Origin: Schizochytrium sp. CCTCC M209059
Lineage: Eukaryota > Sar > Bigyra > Thraustochytrida > Thraustochytriidae
DNA: 64,000 bases
Direction: 5' to 3'
Assembly: GCA_000818945.1 (NCBI GenBank)
Contig: KN805408.1
Span: 34,430-98,429 of the forward strand
Under the pieces are notes generated by a model. That model searched no databases, was not told where the DNA came from, and saw nothing but the letters and a program-made list of their open reading frames with translations. Made by a program: the position numbers and the translations under genes. This document shows positions 44,681-56,500 of the stretch, in pieces; the first letter of the stretch is position 1; every line of letters begins with the position of its first letter.

Positions 44681-44980
44681 TTTCAAAGACGTGAAGAATT
44701 TTTTTTTTAGGTGAACTGATCATCGATTACGGTCAAGCTTGAATATCCCATTTCATCTTTCGAGCAGCACACAACAAAACGAGCAGGGGGGGGGGGGGGG
44801 GGGAGAAATGAGAAGCATGACATGAAAATGAAGCCCCTCTCGAGTTTTGAAGCTTGTCAGGCTCGCTTGACAATCAAGTCCAACACTCTAACCAGCAGGA
44901 ACGAACAAACAACAAAATTCAAAAACGTTTTTCCTTTTTTTTAGTTCTACGCATTTTTGATGCACTTGATAAGCTCCTTG
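44681..44980. repeat. Spacer with an 18-base poly-G run
   Basis: About 300 bp upstream of the glycosyltransferase-like gene. An uninterrupted run of 18 G lies at 44786-44803. Run length in an assembly is uncertain at such a site. No gene is seen. Confidence 0.85.
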
Positions 44981-46004
44981 TTAAAAAGCCTCTGCCAAAT
45001 ACAAGCGACGCTGAAAAGGCATGGACTCCGTCTCCTTGAAAAAAAGCTTTGCCGATGCTGTAGCAGCATCAATGTAAGCGAAGAAATTGGCAAACCGAGG
45101 ACGATTCGGATCACTCTTGTGCACGACCAAAAAATGTTACTCCTCTTGCAGCGCCGTCTCCAGCTCCATTCTCACGACGCCCTTGAACACAAATAGCATT
45201 TGGAGTCACAAAATATCTCGCTCCATTGCATCCTCTGCGAGATTGCCCTCGGTCTCCTGGTCAACCCAGCCACGAAACGAAGTCCACGATGACGAAGCTC
45301 TTCCGCCATGAGATTGCAAGCGTCGCCTGCATCATACCGGCGGGAACTCAGAAAGACGTGATACTTGAGTCCAGCATCGAGCGGAATGTCAACCCTCTCC
45401 ACAGGACTCGTGTTCACTTCATCTTCCGTCAGTGAGCCGTCCTCAAAAGAGAGAGCAAACTCTGGAACTTTGGCATTTCTCATTCCCACAAACATAACCA
45501 GGCGTTAGCCGGACTCGCGCGCCTCGACCATGTCGTCATACCTGACCAGCACGGAGTCGTCTGATGGGAATTGCAACAGGAGCTCCCTGAGTAAGTCCTG
45601 AAATACGGCGTCACGCGCCCCGTGAAGAATGCTCACCAGCGTCTTGAGTGTAGTTGCCGGTTTGTGCGCGTTTTATGCCAGTGAACCCATGTTTTGTTGC
45701 CGTTCCTCACGAGCGCACAAACCGAGAGGCCGAAACGAACAGTCGCTTGATCTCCGCCAAGCTGAGGTGCGCGCTTGGCCTTGTTCGCATCTCCGCTGTA
45801 CTGCGCACAAAGCGAGAGTATTCGCGCAAAGACACCGTCCGGGAGAAAGAATTCGGAAAAGTCCAACACGCAGGTGAGCCCGCCGTCTATGTCGGCAATA
45901 TCTGCGTCAAGACGAGAATCTGTCGAGTTCTTGAGCAGACTGCTCACTGGCAAGTAAAAAGGACCAAGTTTTGGACCCTTTAAGTTGTTTTCGAGTCTGC
46001 AACA
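44981..46004 (-). pseudogene. Decayed COR-TIR domain gene (ROCO-like remnant)
   Basis: No single frame spans this interval, but successive frames on the minus strand give one recognisable protein order. From 46004 the frame encodes a COR-like end region (LDFSEFFLPDGVFARIL... FGLSVCALVRNGNKTWVHW). Near 45640-45655 the coding frame shifts to one reading TLKTLVSILHGARDAVFQDLL, which is stopped by TAA at 45505-45507 and reopens in the same frame. A TIR-like segment then begins (KYHVFLSSRRYDAGD). Near 45275 the frame shifts again (WVDQETEGNLAEDAMERDI). A TAA at 45137-45139 interrupts the last TIR part, which ends at TAA 44981-44983. At least two frameshifts and two stops inside conserved sequence argue for a pseudogene. 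Intact genes of this kind (LRR/Roc-COR or TIR proteins) work in signalling or cell-death responses. The 5' part of the gene is missing. Confidence 0.7.
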
Positions 46005-46024
46005 TCATATACGAATTTATTTAT

Positions 46025-46870
46025 CTACACGTGCGTAATTGCCTGGGGCGAGGAGGACTCGAGGTCATCGGGCATCTTGGTATCGGCAGCGGGCAGAGCC
46101 GCCTCCTCAAGTGCCGGCAATGTGTGATGAGGTACGGCCATCGAGCTTGCTGCGATGAGAGCAAAGATAGCGGCAAAAAGAGCAGCCCAAAAGCCGAGTC
46201 CCAAGGAAACAGGGTCCGAGGGTTCGGTCACGACGAGAACGTATTCGTTCGCGCCGGGTGCGGGATCTCCACTCGGGACGAGAAAGCCTGCCCGCCCGCC
46301 ACGGATCGCATTGTAGTAGTTGCCCGATAGAGCCAATGCAAAGTGAGTAATTTCCAAAGCAGCTGAGAGCACAGAGGTCGCAAAGCCAAGACCGCGCATC
46401 AAACGCGAAGCATTTGCAATATAAAGGAAAGCAAATGCAATGGCCAGTGCGAGAGACACGACCGCGATGGCGCCTACAGTGAGCATGGCAATTTGTTCAT
46501 CGGGGACTCGAAACGTGCCGTTGACCTCGTCACAGAATCCGTGGACGCCAAAGTAGTCGTAGGCTGTCATGTTGTCTGCTGCGTTGCCAACAATTTGCAA
46601 ATCAGAGCGGCAAGCGTCATCGCTCACGCTAGAGAACTTGATCTGATAGTCTGCTGTGCCGACGCCGAGCACTGTGCCTTCCATGGCGGTGAGAAGGATG
46701 GGCGAAGTTGAGAGATCTGCAGACCCGAGCAGAAAACCTTCCGTATCGTACACGAACCAGCTAACGGCAAGCCATTGCGGAGTTGCCACTGCAATGACGG
46801 CGAGCACCCATGCAAATACGCCACACATTGCTGCGCTCCCTGCCCCCTTTTTCGCACCAATGGCCGTCAT
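46025..46870 (-). CDS. Four-transmembrane (claudin/PMP22-like topology) protein
   Basis: 281 residues from the ATG at 46870. Four hydrophobic segments are seen at about 15-33, 127-150, 158-180 and 221-242. The large first extracellular loop holds several Asp/Thr and two Cys (DDACRSDL and HGFCDEV) that could pair. The C-terminal tail is cytosolic, acidic and Pro-rich. The topology is like claudin/PMP22/tetraspan proteins, but I see no diagnostic W-GLW-C-C signature, so membership is not claimed. The stop codon is only about 20 bp from the readable start of the neighbouring COR-TIR remnant. Confidence 0.6.
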   Translation of the reverse strand: MTAIGAKKGAGSAAMCGVFAWVLAVIAVATPQWLAVSWFVYDTEGFLLGSADLSTSPILLTAMEGTVLGVGTADYQIKFSSVSDDACRSDLQIVGNAADNMTAYDYFGVHGFCDEVNGTFRVPDEQIAMLTVGAIAVVSLALAIAFAFLYIANASRLMRGLGFATSVLSAALEITHFALALSGNYYNAIRGGRAGFLVPSGDPAPGANEYVLVVTEPSDPVSLGLGFWAALFAAIFALIAASSMAVPHHTLPALEEAALPAADTKMPDDLESSSPQAITHV

Positions 46871-47826
46871 CTTGTTCGTCTCGTAGTCGTCCTAACTCCT
46901 CTGACTTTTACTTTTGTCTTCTGTTTCTTGTCTTGTCTTGTCTTGAAGGCTGTTAGGCAAATTGCAGGTTTGCTTTGAAGTGCTCGCGGTCGAGCGATCC
47001 GCCACGCGTTTATTGCTCTCGTCAAGTTGCTCTGCCCAGCGACGTATCCGGCCGAACTCAGTATTTTGCTGGCTCTCCCTAGGAAGCAAGCAGAAAATAA
47101 ATAAATAAAAGGAAAGCCAAAGTCAAAATGTGTTATTCGTTCGTTTCTTCACGTGACTGACGAACTGACCGGCTGGCTGACTGCCTGCAAATCGCGGCCA
47201 TGTGTGCCCTCGGTCAGCGCGATGTCGCCGACCAGGGCCGCAGCTGCGTCCTTTTCTAGGTAGTAGTGGTCGCTGACGCAAGTACCGTGTCGCAGTTGAT
47301 GGCGTGCTGAACCTGTACCCCCACACTTGGCCTCTGAATGACGGACGGCCTTCAGGCACGCAAAGGATTTCTAAGAGCACGCATGGGGAAAGTCACCGAT
47401 TCATCGACGCAGGCCGTCGCAGCCATCATAGATAATATTTCATTAGCGTCGAAGCAAGCAAGCAAGCGTCGAAGCAAGCAAGCAAGCAAGCGTCGAAGCA
47501 AGCAAGCAAGCAAGCGTCGAAGCAAGCAAGCAAGCAAGCGTCGCGTCGAAGCAAGCAAGCAAGCACAAGCAAGCGTCGAAGCAAGCAAGCAAGCAGTCTG
47601 CATCTTCTTTCTGTCAACGTCACATAGACGAGGCTATCCCATCATAAAGCAGCATCTGCATAGTCGCATAGCCTTGTGCTCTCGAGAATATACAAGTGCA
47701 CAAGGAGACGCGCAAGTCAAAGTCTAAGATATGCAGATAGGTCAACTTCTTGAAGTGTTTTCAATTCTTATCTTTAATCCTTCCTCCTTGACGACAAAAT
47801 GGAAATGTTACGCCCCAAAAGGTCAT
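46871..47826. other. Spacer between the four-TM protein and the ABCB transporter
   Basis: It probably contains the promoter of the four-TM gene and the 3' flank of the transporter. A TCTTGTCTTG run lies near 46928-46946. The AAGC array at 47448-47594 is the main feature. No gene is supported. Confidence 0.5.
47448..47594. repeat. CGTCGAAGCAAGCAAGCAAG minisatellite
   Basis: About seven copies of a roughly 16-20 bp unit made of CGTCG followed by two to four AAGC tetramers, in spacer DNA. Tetramer number differs between copies, a nested repeat expanding at two levels. Confidence 0.93.
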
Positions 47827-50800
47827 TCATTCAGACGTGCCCTCCTGAGCGTTCCAGAGAGCTGTGTAGGCCCCATCCTTGTTGGCGAGGAGCTCATCGT
47901 GAGTACCTTGCTCTACAGGAACACCATGCGAAAAGACGACAATCTTGTCGGCGTTCTGAATGGTCGTAAGTCGATGCGCCACAATGAGGGTAGTCGCTTG
48001 AAGCTCCTCAATCATCGTGTCGAGCGTATCTTGCACAACGCGCTGGGACTCATTGTCGAGTGCGCTGGTTGCTTCATCCAGAAGCAAAATCTTTGGGCGA
48101 CGCATGAGGCAGCGGGCGAGGCAAATGCGCTGGCGCTGGCCGCCGCTGAGCTGGCTTCCCTGGGGGCCCACATCGGTCTGGTAGCCGTCCGGAAACTCCA
48201 TGATAAAATCGTGAGCGTTGGCCCTCTTTGCAGCAGCTTCGACCATCTCCTGAGTGACTGGAGTGTTATCACCGTCGGCGCCGGCAGGAATACCATAGGC
48301 AATGTTCTCAAAGATGGTCGTCGCGAAGAGCTGACCCTCCTGCTGCACAAAACCAATCTGCTGGCGCAGCCACGCCACGTTGGCATCCTTGGCCTCGACG
48401 CCGCGAATCTTGACCGATCCGCTTGCAGCATCGTAAAAGCGTTCCACCAGTCCAACGCAGGTCGACTTGCCGCTGCCCGAGGCACCGACGAGCGCCACAG
48501 TGCTTCCACCCTTGATATTCAGCGACATGTTCTCGTACACGAGCGCGTCCGGGCGCGTAGGGTAGGCAAAGTTGACTGCAGAAAAATCAATGTCCTCCGA
48601 AGTGACGGCCTCATCCTTGAGTCCCGAAGAATCAGCAGCATCGATTTTAGACTTGCGATCGATGATGCTAAAGACATTGCTGACGCCCACACCCGCCTTG
48701 GCAATATCGGGCGTCATGGCCGCCGACTGACCAATGCCAAAGCCCACCATCAGAATGGTCATGACACTTGTGAACACATCGCGAAACGTATAGCCCTCAT
48801 TGGCGATAAGGCGCGAGGCATAAAAGAAGGCCACACCATAGACCATGAAGATGACGCACTGCGAAAAACCAAAACCGAGACCGCCACTGATTCCCTTCTT
48901 GACGCCAAGCTTCGACGGACCGACCAAATGCTTGTCATACAAGTTGATGACCCGCGTGCGCAGACCGAACGCCGTCACCGTGCGAATGCCGTAAATGGCT
49001 TCCGTGAGCGTCTGACCAGCTTCTGCCATGGCCACGTCGTCCTCCTTGGCAAGGCCCGACATGACGATGAGCTGCAGACCAGCGCCAACAATGATGATGG
49101 GCAACATGGCCACGAGTGCCAGCGTGAGTTGCCAACAAAAGACAAAGCCGATGACTATGCCTGAAATCGCCGTGACCGAGTTCATCACAGCAAGACCCAT
49201 GCGGTCTGTCACCGAAGCCTTGACCACCGAAGCGTCCGAGGCCAACTTGGACGTGAGAGCGCCAACGCTATTTTTGCGCTCGTCAAAGAATCCGATCTCC
49301 TGACGGAGCGCGGCGCGAAAGAGCTCGAGACGCACGCGCGTGGTCATGCGTTCGCCAATGATGCCAAAGTATGTAAACTGTGCCCAGTAGCCAATGCCCG
49401 TAAGTACAGCCAACCCAATGAAAAAGTAAACGTAAAAGTTTGCTTCCTCCGAGATGATGTCTTGCGTCGGAAAGTAGTACACTGTGGCGATACCTGAAAA
49501 GAGAATTCCAAAGAGGGGCATGATGACGCCGTTGACGCAGGCCGCCAACATCGCTGGCACGTACAAGAGCTTTTCTGGTGCGCTGTAGGCAAAGAGACGA
49601 CGCGTCGAGACCTTGTACAGCTCCTTCTTCTTCTTCTTCTTGCCCTTGGCGCTACCGTCTCCGGAAGACTCGTCGTCGCTATCAACGTCTTCTTCGTGGG
49701 GTGCGACGTCGTTTGTCTTCATTGCAGACTTGTTCGCGGCCGGCATGCCCGCAGCAGAGGCACCTCGACTCGCGCGCACGTCGCCTGCCACAAGGCTGTT
49801 GCCGCTACGGGCCTTGGAAGCGCTGATGGCCCCACTACCCTCACGAAAGCTACCGCTGCCTTCCCGCGGTCCCGATGCGGCGCTCAGATGCGAGCCAAAG
49901 CGCTGCTGTACTTTGTCATCCGAGGCCATGAGCGCTTGGATATCCACCTCACCAGCTTCTTGTCCATTTTCGCCTTCTTGTGAGCGCTGCGCCGCGGCAA
50001 CGAGTGCCGAGTACATGCCGTCAAGGGCCAAAAGTTCAGAGTGCGAGCCTTGCTCGAGGACGCCACCCGCATTGGCACCGAGAACGACAATTTTGTCTGC
50101 GTTGCGAATAGTACTCAGGCGGTGGGCAATGACAACCGTGGTACGGCTGCGCTTGCGCAAGAGGTCATCGAGGGCGCGCTGCACGATGCGTTCCGACTCA
50201 GAGTCGAGCGCAGAGGTTGCCTCGTCGAGAATGAGCGTCGATGGATCACGAATGATGGCGCGGGCAATGGCGATGCGTTGCTTCTGACCGCCTGAAAGCG
50301 AGGATCCTCGTTCACCCACAAAGGTGTCAAAACCCTCTGGAAGCTCGCTGATAAAATCATAGGCATTGGCGGCGCGCGCCGCGTCCTCAATCTCCTGACG
50401 GGTAACCTCCACACCGGGCGCGGCGCCCTGGGCAATGTTGTCGGCAATCGTGGTCGCAAAGAGGACAGGTTCCTGACCAACCAGTCCAATCTGCGCGCGC
50501 AAGGATGCGACGTTGAACTCGCGAATGTCCCTGCCGTCGAGCGTAATCTTGCCGCCCTCTGGATCGTAGAATCGCATCAGAAGCTGTGTCACTGTGCTCT
50601 TGCCGCAGCCAGAACCGCCGACCAGCGCGGTCGTCTTGTTCGGCTCAATTTCCAGGTTGACTCCATTGAAGATGAGCACATCTTTTCGGGCGGGATAGCG
50701 AAAGGTAACATTTTCAAGACGGTACTTGCCCACGAGGGTGGACTTGTTCACCTCGTCGCCAGGCGTTCCGCTTGCGTCGATCTCGGGCACGCGGTCGATG

Positions 50801-52261
50801 ACTTGAAAGATTTTGCCTGCCGCCGCACGCGCGTTGGTCAAAGAAGTGATGCCAGGCGCCGCTTGGCCGATGGCCATGGATCCAATGATGATGGAGAAAA
50901 AGCAGGCAAGAATGTCGCCGCCATTGATGCATCCTGCATCGACGCCCTCGCGATTGCAGCCACAGTTGCACATCGTGCACGAGCAGACATCCGCGGCATT
51001 CGCAAAGGTGAAAGAAGGTTCGTCGTATTCAAAGACTTGGCAGCCAAGCTGCAAGCCCTGCTCCCACGAAATGGTGCGGCCGACCTCGCAGAATTGCGCC
51101 AGCGACGGATCGGACACGAGGTTCGCATCGAAGGGATAGTCATCAGCTGCCTGATCGCTACTTTTGAAGACGAGCACGGTACCGAACCAGAACGCAAGTG
51201 CATAGCAACCAAAATAGATGCCAAAGGTGAAACCCATGCCGAATCCCTGCGCACGCGACTTTTTGATGCCGTTATCTTCGGCGCGCTTGAGCTCGTCATT
51301 GTAACGCTCCACGGTGCGGTTCTCAATCGAGTAGCTTTGGATCGTGCGCACAAGAGAGAATGCCTCTTCCGCGACGGCGCCAGCGCGCGCGTAGGCTCCG
51401 AGACCTCCGCTAGTGGCATCTGCCATGAGTTTCATCATCATGAATCCGCCGGCAGCGAGAAGGGGTGCCACGGCCAGAATTACAAGTGTCAGCTTCCAGC
51501 TGTACACAAAACCAACCACGTATCCCGCGAGGAACATGGCAATGAACTGGAACATGGCTCCAAGCTTGTCGCCCAGACCGTCGCGAATGACCACGGTGTT
51601 CTCTGCGATTTTGCTCGAGAGCTGACCGGGGTTCGAGGTATCGAACCAGGCGACTTCTTGCCGCAGAATGGAGGCGAGGTACAACTTGCGGATACGCAGC
51701 GTGATGCGCTCGCTCAAGATGGTGAAGAAGGCTACCTGGCCTGCGCCGCAAGCAAAGGCGCCGAGAGCGATCCATGCGAAAAGCTTGGCATAGTGCGCGC
51801 CTGCACCCAGGACGTCTCCGCCGTTAAAGTCGTCGACAAGGCCTCCGAGCAGAATTGAAAACAATGGCAGGGCCACGCCGGTTCCGGCCCCGCAAATCAC
51901 GCCTGCCACACCCAGCAAGACGTCGAGCCAGTCCGCGTACTTGAAGAGGCCCCGGAAGGAGACCGAGGGGGCCTCATCTTCGTCATTTTCGCTCGCGTTC
52001 TCGCCGCCGTCGCCGTCGCCCTCCTTGCCCTTGGACGACGTCGGCCCCTTGGTCCCGGTCTCCTTGCGCACCTCCACGGCGACCTCTTCTCGCGCGTCCG
52101 GCTTCGGCGTCTTCCTCGCCGTCTCCTCCGCGCCTGTCTCCGCGGCCGGCGCTGCCTCTGCCGCCGTCGCGGCCGTCACCTCGGCCGCCGGCAGCACCGC
52201 GGCGGGCGGCGGGCGGGACCGGCGCGGGGGCCGCGGCGGCCTCCTCGGGCGTCGCCGCCAT
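47827..52261 (-). CDS. ABCB-type full-length ABC transporter (P-glycoprotein/MDR-like); start region frame-disrupted
   Basis: The main frame runs from 52197 to 47827 (about 1456 residues) as TMD1-NBD1-TMD2-NBD2. NBD1 has GGSGCGKST near residue 526, LSGGQKQR and ILDEATSALD. NBD2 has GASGSGKST near 1242, LSGGQRQR and LLDEATSALD. Both ATP sites look intact. The main frame has no ATG near its start. The only nearby ATG (52261) is in another frame and gives MAATPEEAAAAPAPVPPAA, which would merge with the main frame through one base change around 52200-52215, so I include it. A Cys-rich external loop (DVCSCTMCNCGC) lies in TMD1, and a long Ser/Gly plus poly-Lys linker (about 770-880) joins the halves. 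Exporter of lipids or xenobiotics; substrate unknown. Confidence 0.9.
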
Positions 52262-52493
52262 GCTCGTCCGCTCGCTCGCCCGCTCGCCCGCCCGCTCGCC
52301 AGCTCGCCCTCGATCCGCGTCTGCCGCCGCTGCTCGCGCGCGAGAGGCGCCTCTCGCGCCCGGAACCTGCCTCAGCGCCGCGGCACGCTCCGCGCGCGCC
52401 GCCTGAACTTTCTCCCGCCCGGTCTGTCCCCGTCTCGCGCGGGTCCCGGCGCCGCCTTCCTCCCTCTGCCTTCCTTGCTCTGCTGCGCCGCCG

Positions 52494-52556
52494 CTCCGGC
52501 CTCGCCTCGCCTCGCGTCGCCTCGCCTCGCCTCGCCTCGCGTCGCCTCGCGTTCGG
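52494..52556. repeat. CGCCT/CGCGT pentamer array
   Basis: About a dozen pentamers of CGCCT and CGCGT type. The same word family recurs at 4862-4960 and 57440-57475. Confidence 0.88.
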
Positions 52557-52860
52557 GTTCTGCCGCCCGCGCTGCGCCGCGCTGCGCCTTCTCCCTCTGC
52601 CTCCTTCGCGCTCGCCGCCTCGCGGTTTCCTGCCCCTGGGCGCGGCGCGTCGCGGCATCTCCGTTACGTAGTACATATCTGCCTCTCTTCGGCCTGGCTT
52701 ATCTTTTCTTGGCTTTTCTTGGCTTAGCTTAGCTTAGCTTGTCTTGTCTCATCTCCACGCGTCGTCTCCTCGCGCGACGAGAGCAGCGCGCGCTCTCGGG
52801 CGGCCTCGTCGCGGCGGCGGCGGCGGCGGCGGACAGGCGCGGCGCGGTCTTGCCGCGGCC

Positions 52861-52884
52861 AGGCAGGCAGGCAGGCAGGCAGGC
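52861..52884. repeat. (AGGC)6
   Basis: Six perfect AGGC tetramers in spacer DNA. Confidence 0.95.
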
Positions 52885-53502
52885 GCTGCGATCGCAGCGC
52901 GCGACGTTTGCGACAGCGCACACCGCGGCGCTGTCATGGCGCCGCTTGCTTCGCAGGGCTGCGCGCGGGCTTCCCGAGAGCGCGAACTCGCTGCGAACGG
53001 AGCTTCCTCTTCGAGCCGGGTCGCAGTACGCGACGCCGCCGCGAGCTTGTTTCTTCGCGCGCAGGGCCGACGAGCGCCAGGACGCCCTGCATTCTGTCGC
53101 GACGGGCCGCGGCCTCGTCGAGACCGTGCGCGTCGGCCTTAGCTCGCTAGATTATCTAGATATCGTGGAGGAGGAGCGACGTCGAGGCTGCGTCGTCATC
53201 AAGGACCGCGAGCGAGAGCAGGGAACGAATGGGTGGATGCGGGAGGGAGGATTTAGAGACGAGGACCGAGGCGCCATGCGCCGGACTGGAGTGGCGACCC
53301 ATGGGGAGGACGTAGGACGTAGGGTGCAGGGGCAAGGAGGAAGAAACGATAACGCAATGCTGCCGCTGCCGCTCGCCCGGAGGGAGATGATGAGCGCAAG
53401 AGCGCGACTGCGGAGAGAGATCGCTGGAAAGAAGGTTTGGTTCTAGAAATAAGGGACGCTAGGCTACTACGTATACGTACGCACGCGCGCACCACGAGTA
53501 GG

Positions 53503-56500
53503 TTAACTGCTGGCATTCGCACCAAAGACGACGCGTTGACGGCTCCGCGGACTCCGAGGCCTCGGGGAGGGCTGCGGCACAGAGGTCGTCTTGAGCAGAC
53601 CTTCCGAAGACTGCGGGAGCGTAGACGTGGACCGCGAAAGCCCATGCGAACGCGCGCGCAAGAGCACGACCTCCCGCTCGAGCCGGCGATTGCTCAGAAG
53701 GAGCTCCTTGACCGAGAGCGCGAGGTCCTCAATGTCCTTCTTGCTCGCCGCAGAGGAGGATGACGAGAAATTCGCATGCGAAGAAAACAGTCTCGAGCGC
53801 CAGTCCACTCCGCCGCCAGACGTGCCGTCGAGCTGAGACCTGGGCGCATGAAAGACAGTAATGAGCTGGAGTTCCGATTTCTCGCTCAAGGCCGCGCCAA
53901 ATTCCTTGTCCACCGGCTCAAAGTGCAGCTGCCCAGACCCAGAGCGGTGGCCGCGCACCTCCATATCCGGGTGCAACGCCTTGGAAGCCGCAGCAACGCG
54001 GTCGACCTTTGGCCACGTAAACCCGCCCGTAGAACCCCGCACGCGATTGTACAAGGCGAAAAGCCAAGTCCGCACACGATGGAAAATGTGCGAATTTCGC
54101 TTGCGAAAGACGGCGAGCTCTTCAATGTACGAGCGCGGAAGCTCCACCTCCACCGAGTCGTCCACCATTTCACGCACGTACTGATTCGAGTCGCCGGGGG
54201 GAATGTATCGTCCAGAACGCTTAGCAATCTGCGCGGCTGTCTTGGAAAAGATGATCGAGTTCACGGCCATCTCGTAATGCTCGTAGAAAAGCACAAGACG
54301 CGCCTTTTGCATCATCCAGGCCGCATGCGAATTCTCGCTGATCTCCTCATATGTGTTGGTCATGACCGCCACCAAAAGGTTGACGACCACCAGACTGACG
54401 AGCACCATGTACACGGCAAGCACAAGAAAAGCAAACCACTTGCGCCAAAAGATGCTGTCCTCGTTCAGCGTCGTCACGTCCAGGTTAAAGATGAACATAA
54501 AGAGATTGATCCACGACATGCCCACCGAATTGTACTCGAGCGCGCTTTGCTCGTCCTTGAAGAGCACCGCCATCGAGAGCGAAAAACCCGTAATCAGCGT
54601 AAATAGAACCAAGAAATACACAATGTTGCGCGAAATCATCCTGCGAATCGTTGCCATTGGCACACCAATCGACTCAAAGCCCTCGCCAAAGCCCAGGCCC
54701 CGGTAAAAGAGCCGCGGAATGACCACTGCACTCAGCACGTCTGCCACAATCAGCGCAATGTCAGGGTGCCCATCCTCGGAAATTTCTCTCCGCGGGATCG
54801 CGCGAAGTAACTGCGCCCCAAAGACCGCCACATGCGGAACAATGAAAAAGGCCTCGTTGCGCAGTTTGCAGTGCAGCACGTTCGACCACCGTGGCTTCCC
54901 GCCACTCAGCATGTCTGCCAGACGCGCCTGCACCACGTGAATGTACGCGTAACGCGCATTCAAGGCAAAAAGGATCACATGCGCAATCAGATTCACCAAA
55001 CCCATCACATTGGTCAAAGACGGTTCGCCCCAGACGCTTGCAAGGACGCCATACGGAAGCACTCTGTACGCGCTAAAGACGCTATAGACCAACAGACCTG
55101 TAAATGCGACGTGCACGAGGAACTCGAAAAAGACCACCTCTCGCGTGAAGAGGGTCCAACGCGCGTTCAGTACGAACTGCACGACGCGGTGCGATATGAG
55201 CTCCGCATTGTCGGTAAACACCATCTCCTTGAGCGCAAAGCTGCTATGCGGAATCGTCCCGAGTAGCGAGATATTGTACGAGAAAACCTGCGCATTATTT
55301 TCCCAGTGCAAAAAGTTACGCTGCTGGTCGAGAATCTTGAGGGCCAGAGACGGTCGCTCACGCACAATGACATTGAAAAATGCCTCATAAAACGAAGACG
55401 AGCGCGATGCGTATACATCGGCCAGCGATGTGCCATTCTCGTCGTACTCTGGGAGAACCTCCTGCTCCGGATTCGCGCGTCGGCCTGTGAGGAAGGCGCG
55501 TTTCAGCACGGTCCACTTGTTGCGCGCATTCTGTTGTAGCATGCGTTGCTGCAATTTTGCCGTCATCCCGCCATTGCTCGACTCTTGCACAGAAGAAGAA
55601 GCCGTTCCACTCGAACCGTACGAAGTTCGCGAGCCCACGCGCAAGAGCGGATCTCCGGACGCCGGGTCGGAAGCCACCAAAGACGGTGCGTCCATCTTGG
55701 TCACTTCGACCTCAAGATCATCAACGCGGCGGCTATCTTGCGAGCGAAAGAGGCGCTTTGACAAATCTAAAAGGTACAAGGCCACACGGTGCTCTTCGTC
55801 GCTGGAGGCACGCAAGGCTGCTTCTTCGAGAGGGAGTCGTCCGTCGTCATTTGTCACATCCATGCGCGCGCCCTTGCTGACAAGGTACTTGGCCACGTCC
55901 ACCGAGGTCGCCAGGTGTAGGGCAGTGTTACCGGAGAAATTGCAAAAACAGACGTCGGCACCGGCGCGCACAAGAACCTTGACGACGCGCTTGTTGTCAG
56001 CTGCAGTCGCCCACTGCAGCGGCGTCGACCCATTGTATGTGGTGCGTGCATTGACATCCGCGCCTGCGTCCAAAAGGTATCGAATAATGTCTAAATTGTC
56101 GTTGTGCGTCGCCGTGTGAAGTGGGGTCTGCCCATTGAGGCCTCGAATGTCCACATCGACCCCGTGATCCACCAAGAGTCGACACACTTCTACAGAAGTC
56201 GCAATATGAAGAGCGCTTAGGCCGTACGAGACGGCATCTTTAACGGGATTGAGCTGAGAGGCTGCTTCGACCGACATCTGTTCCAGACACCGTCGAGCCG
56301 CCTTGGCGTCGCCGGCGGCGCTGGCACTCATGAGTTTGTAAAACGCAGCCTCTGATCCCTGTACGAGGCTTCCAAGACGCACCAAAAGTCTGTCCTCGCG
56401 AGTGTCATAGCCACTCAAACTTCGGCTTAGCCGCATCGGCTTGACGGGGGGCTGCGCTTTTTCCGAGTCCGAGTCCATCTCATTGTCTGACTCATCCGTT

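Larger units (their letters stand above)
52262..53502. other. 1.24-kb GC-rich spacer between ABCB start and TRP-like gene end
   Basis: Contains the ABCB promoter and the 3' flank of the channel gene. Repeats: CGCCT/CGCGT pentamers at 52494-52556, a TTGGCTTAGC-type run at 52706-52745, and six AGGC units at 52861-52884. Long frames here are Arg/Ala-rich shadows. Confidence 0.55.

Noticed and set aside
44786..44803. Poly-G run as a possible quadruplex regulator
   Set aside because: A single run of 18 G may be an assembly artefact in length and there is no further evidence for a regulatory role. It is kept only as a repeat.
47731..51858. Plus-strand ORFs of 477 and 351 residues opposite the ABCB transporter
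   Set aside because: They are antisense shadows of two intact ABC domains, with no recognisable protein content.
52739..53446. 235-residue plus-strand ORF
   Set aside because: It begins at a TTG inside a repeat and is Arg/Ala-rich with no domain. It sits in the ABCB upstream region.
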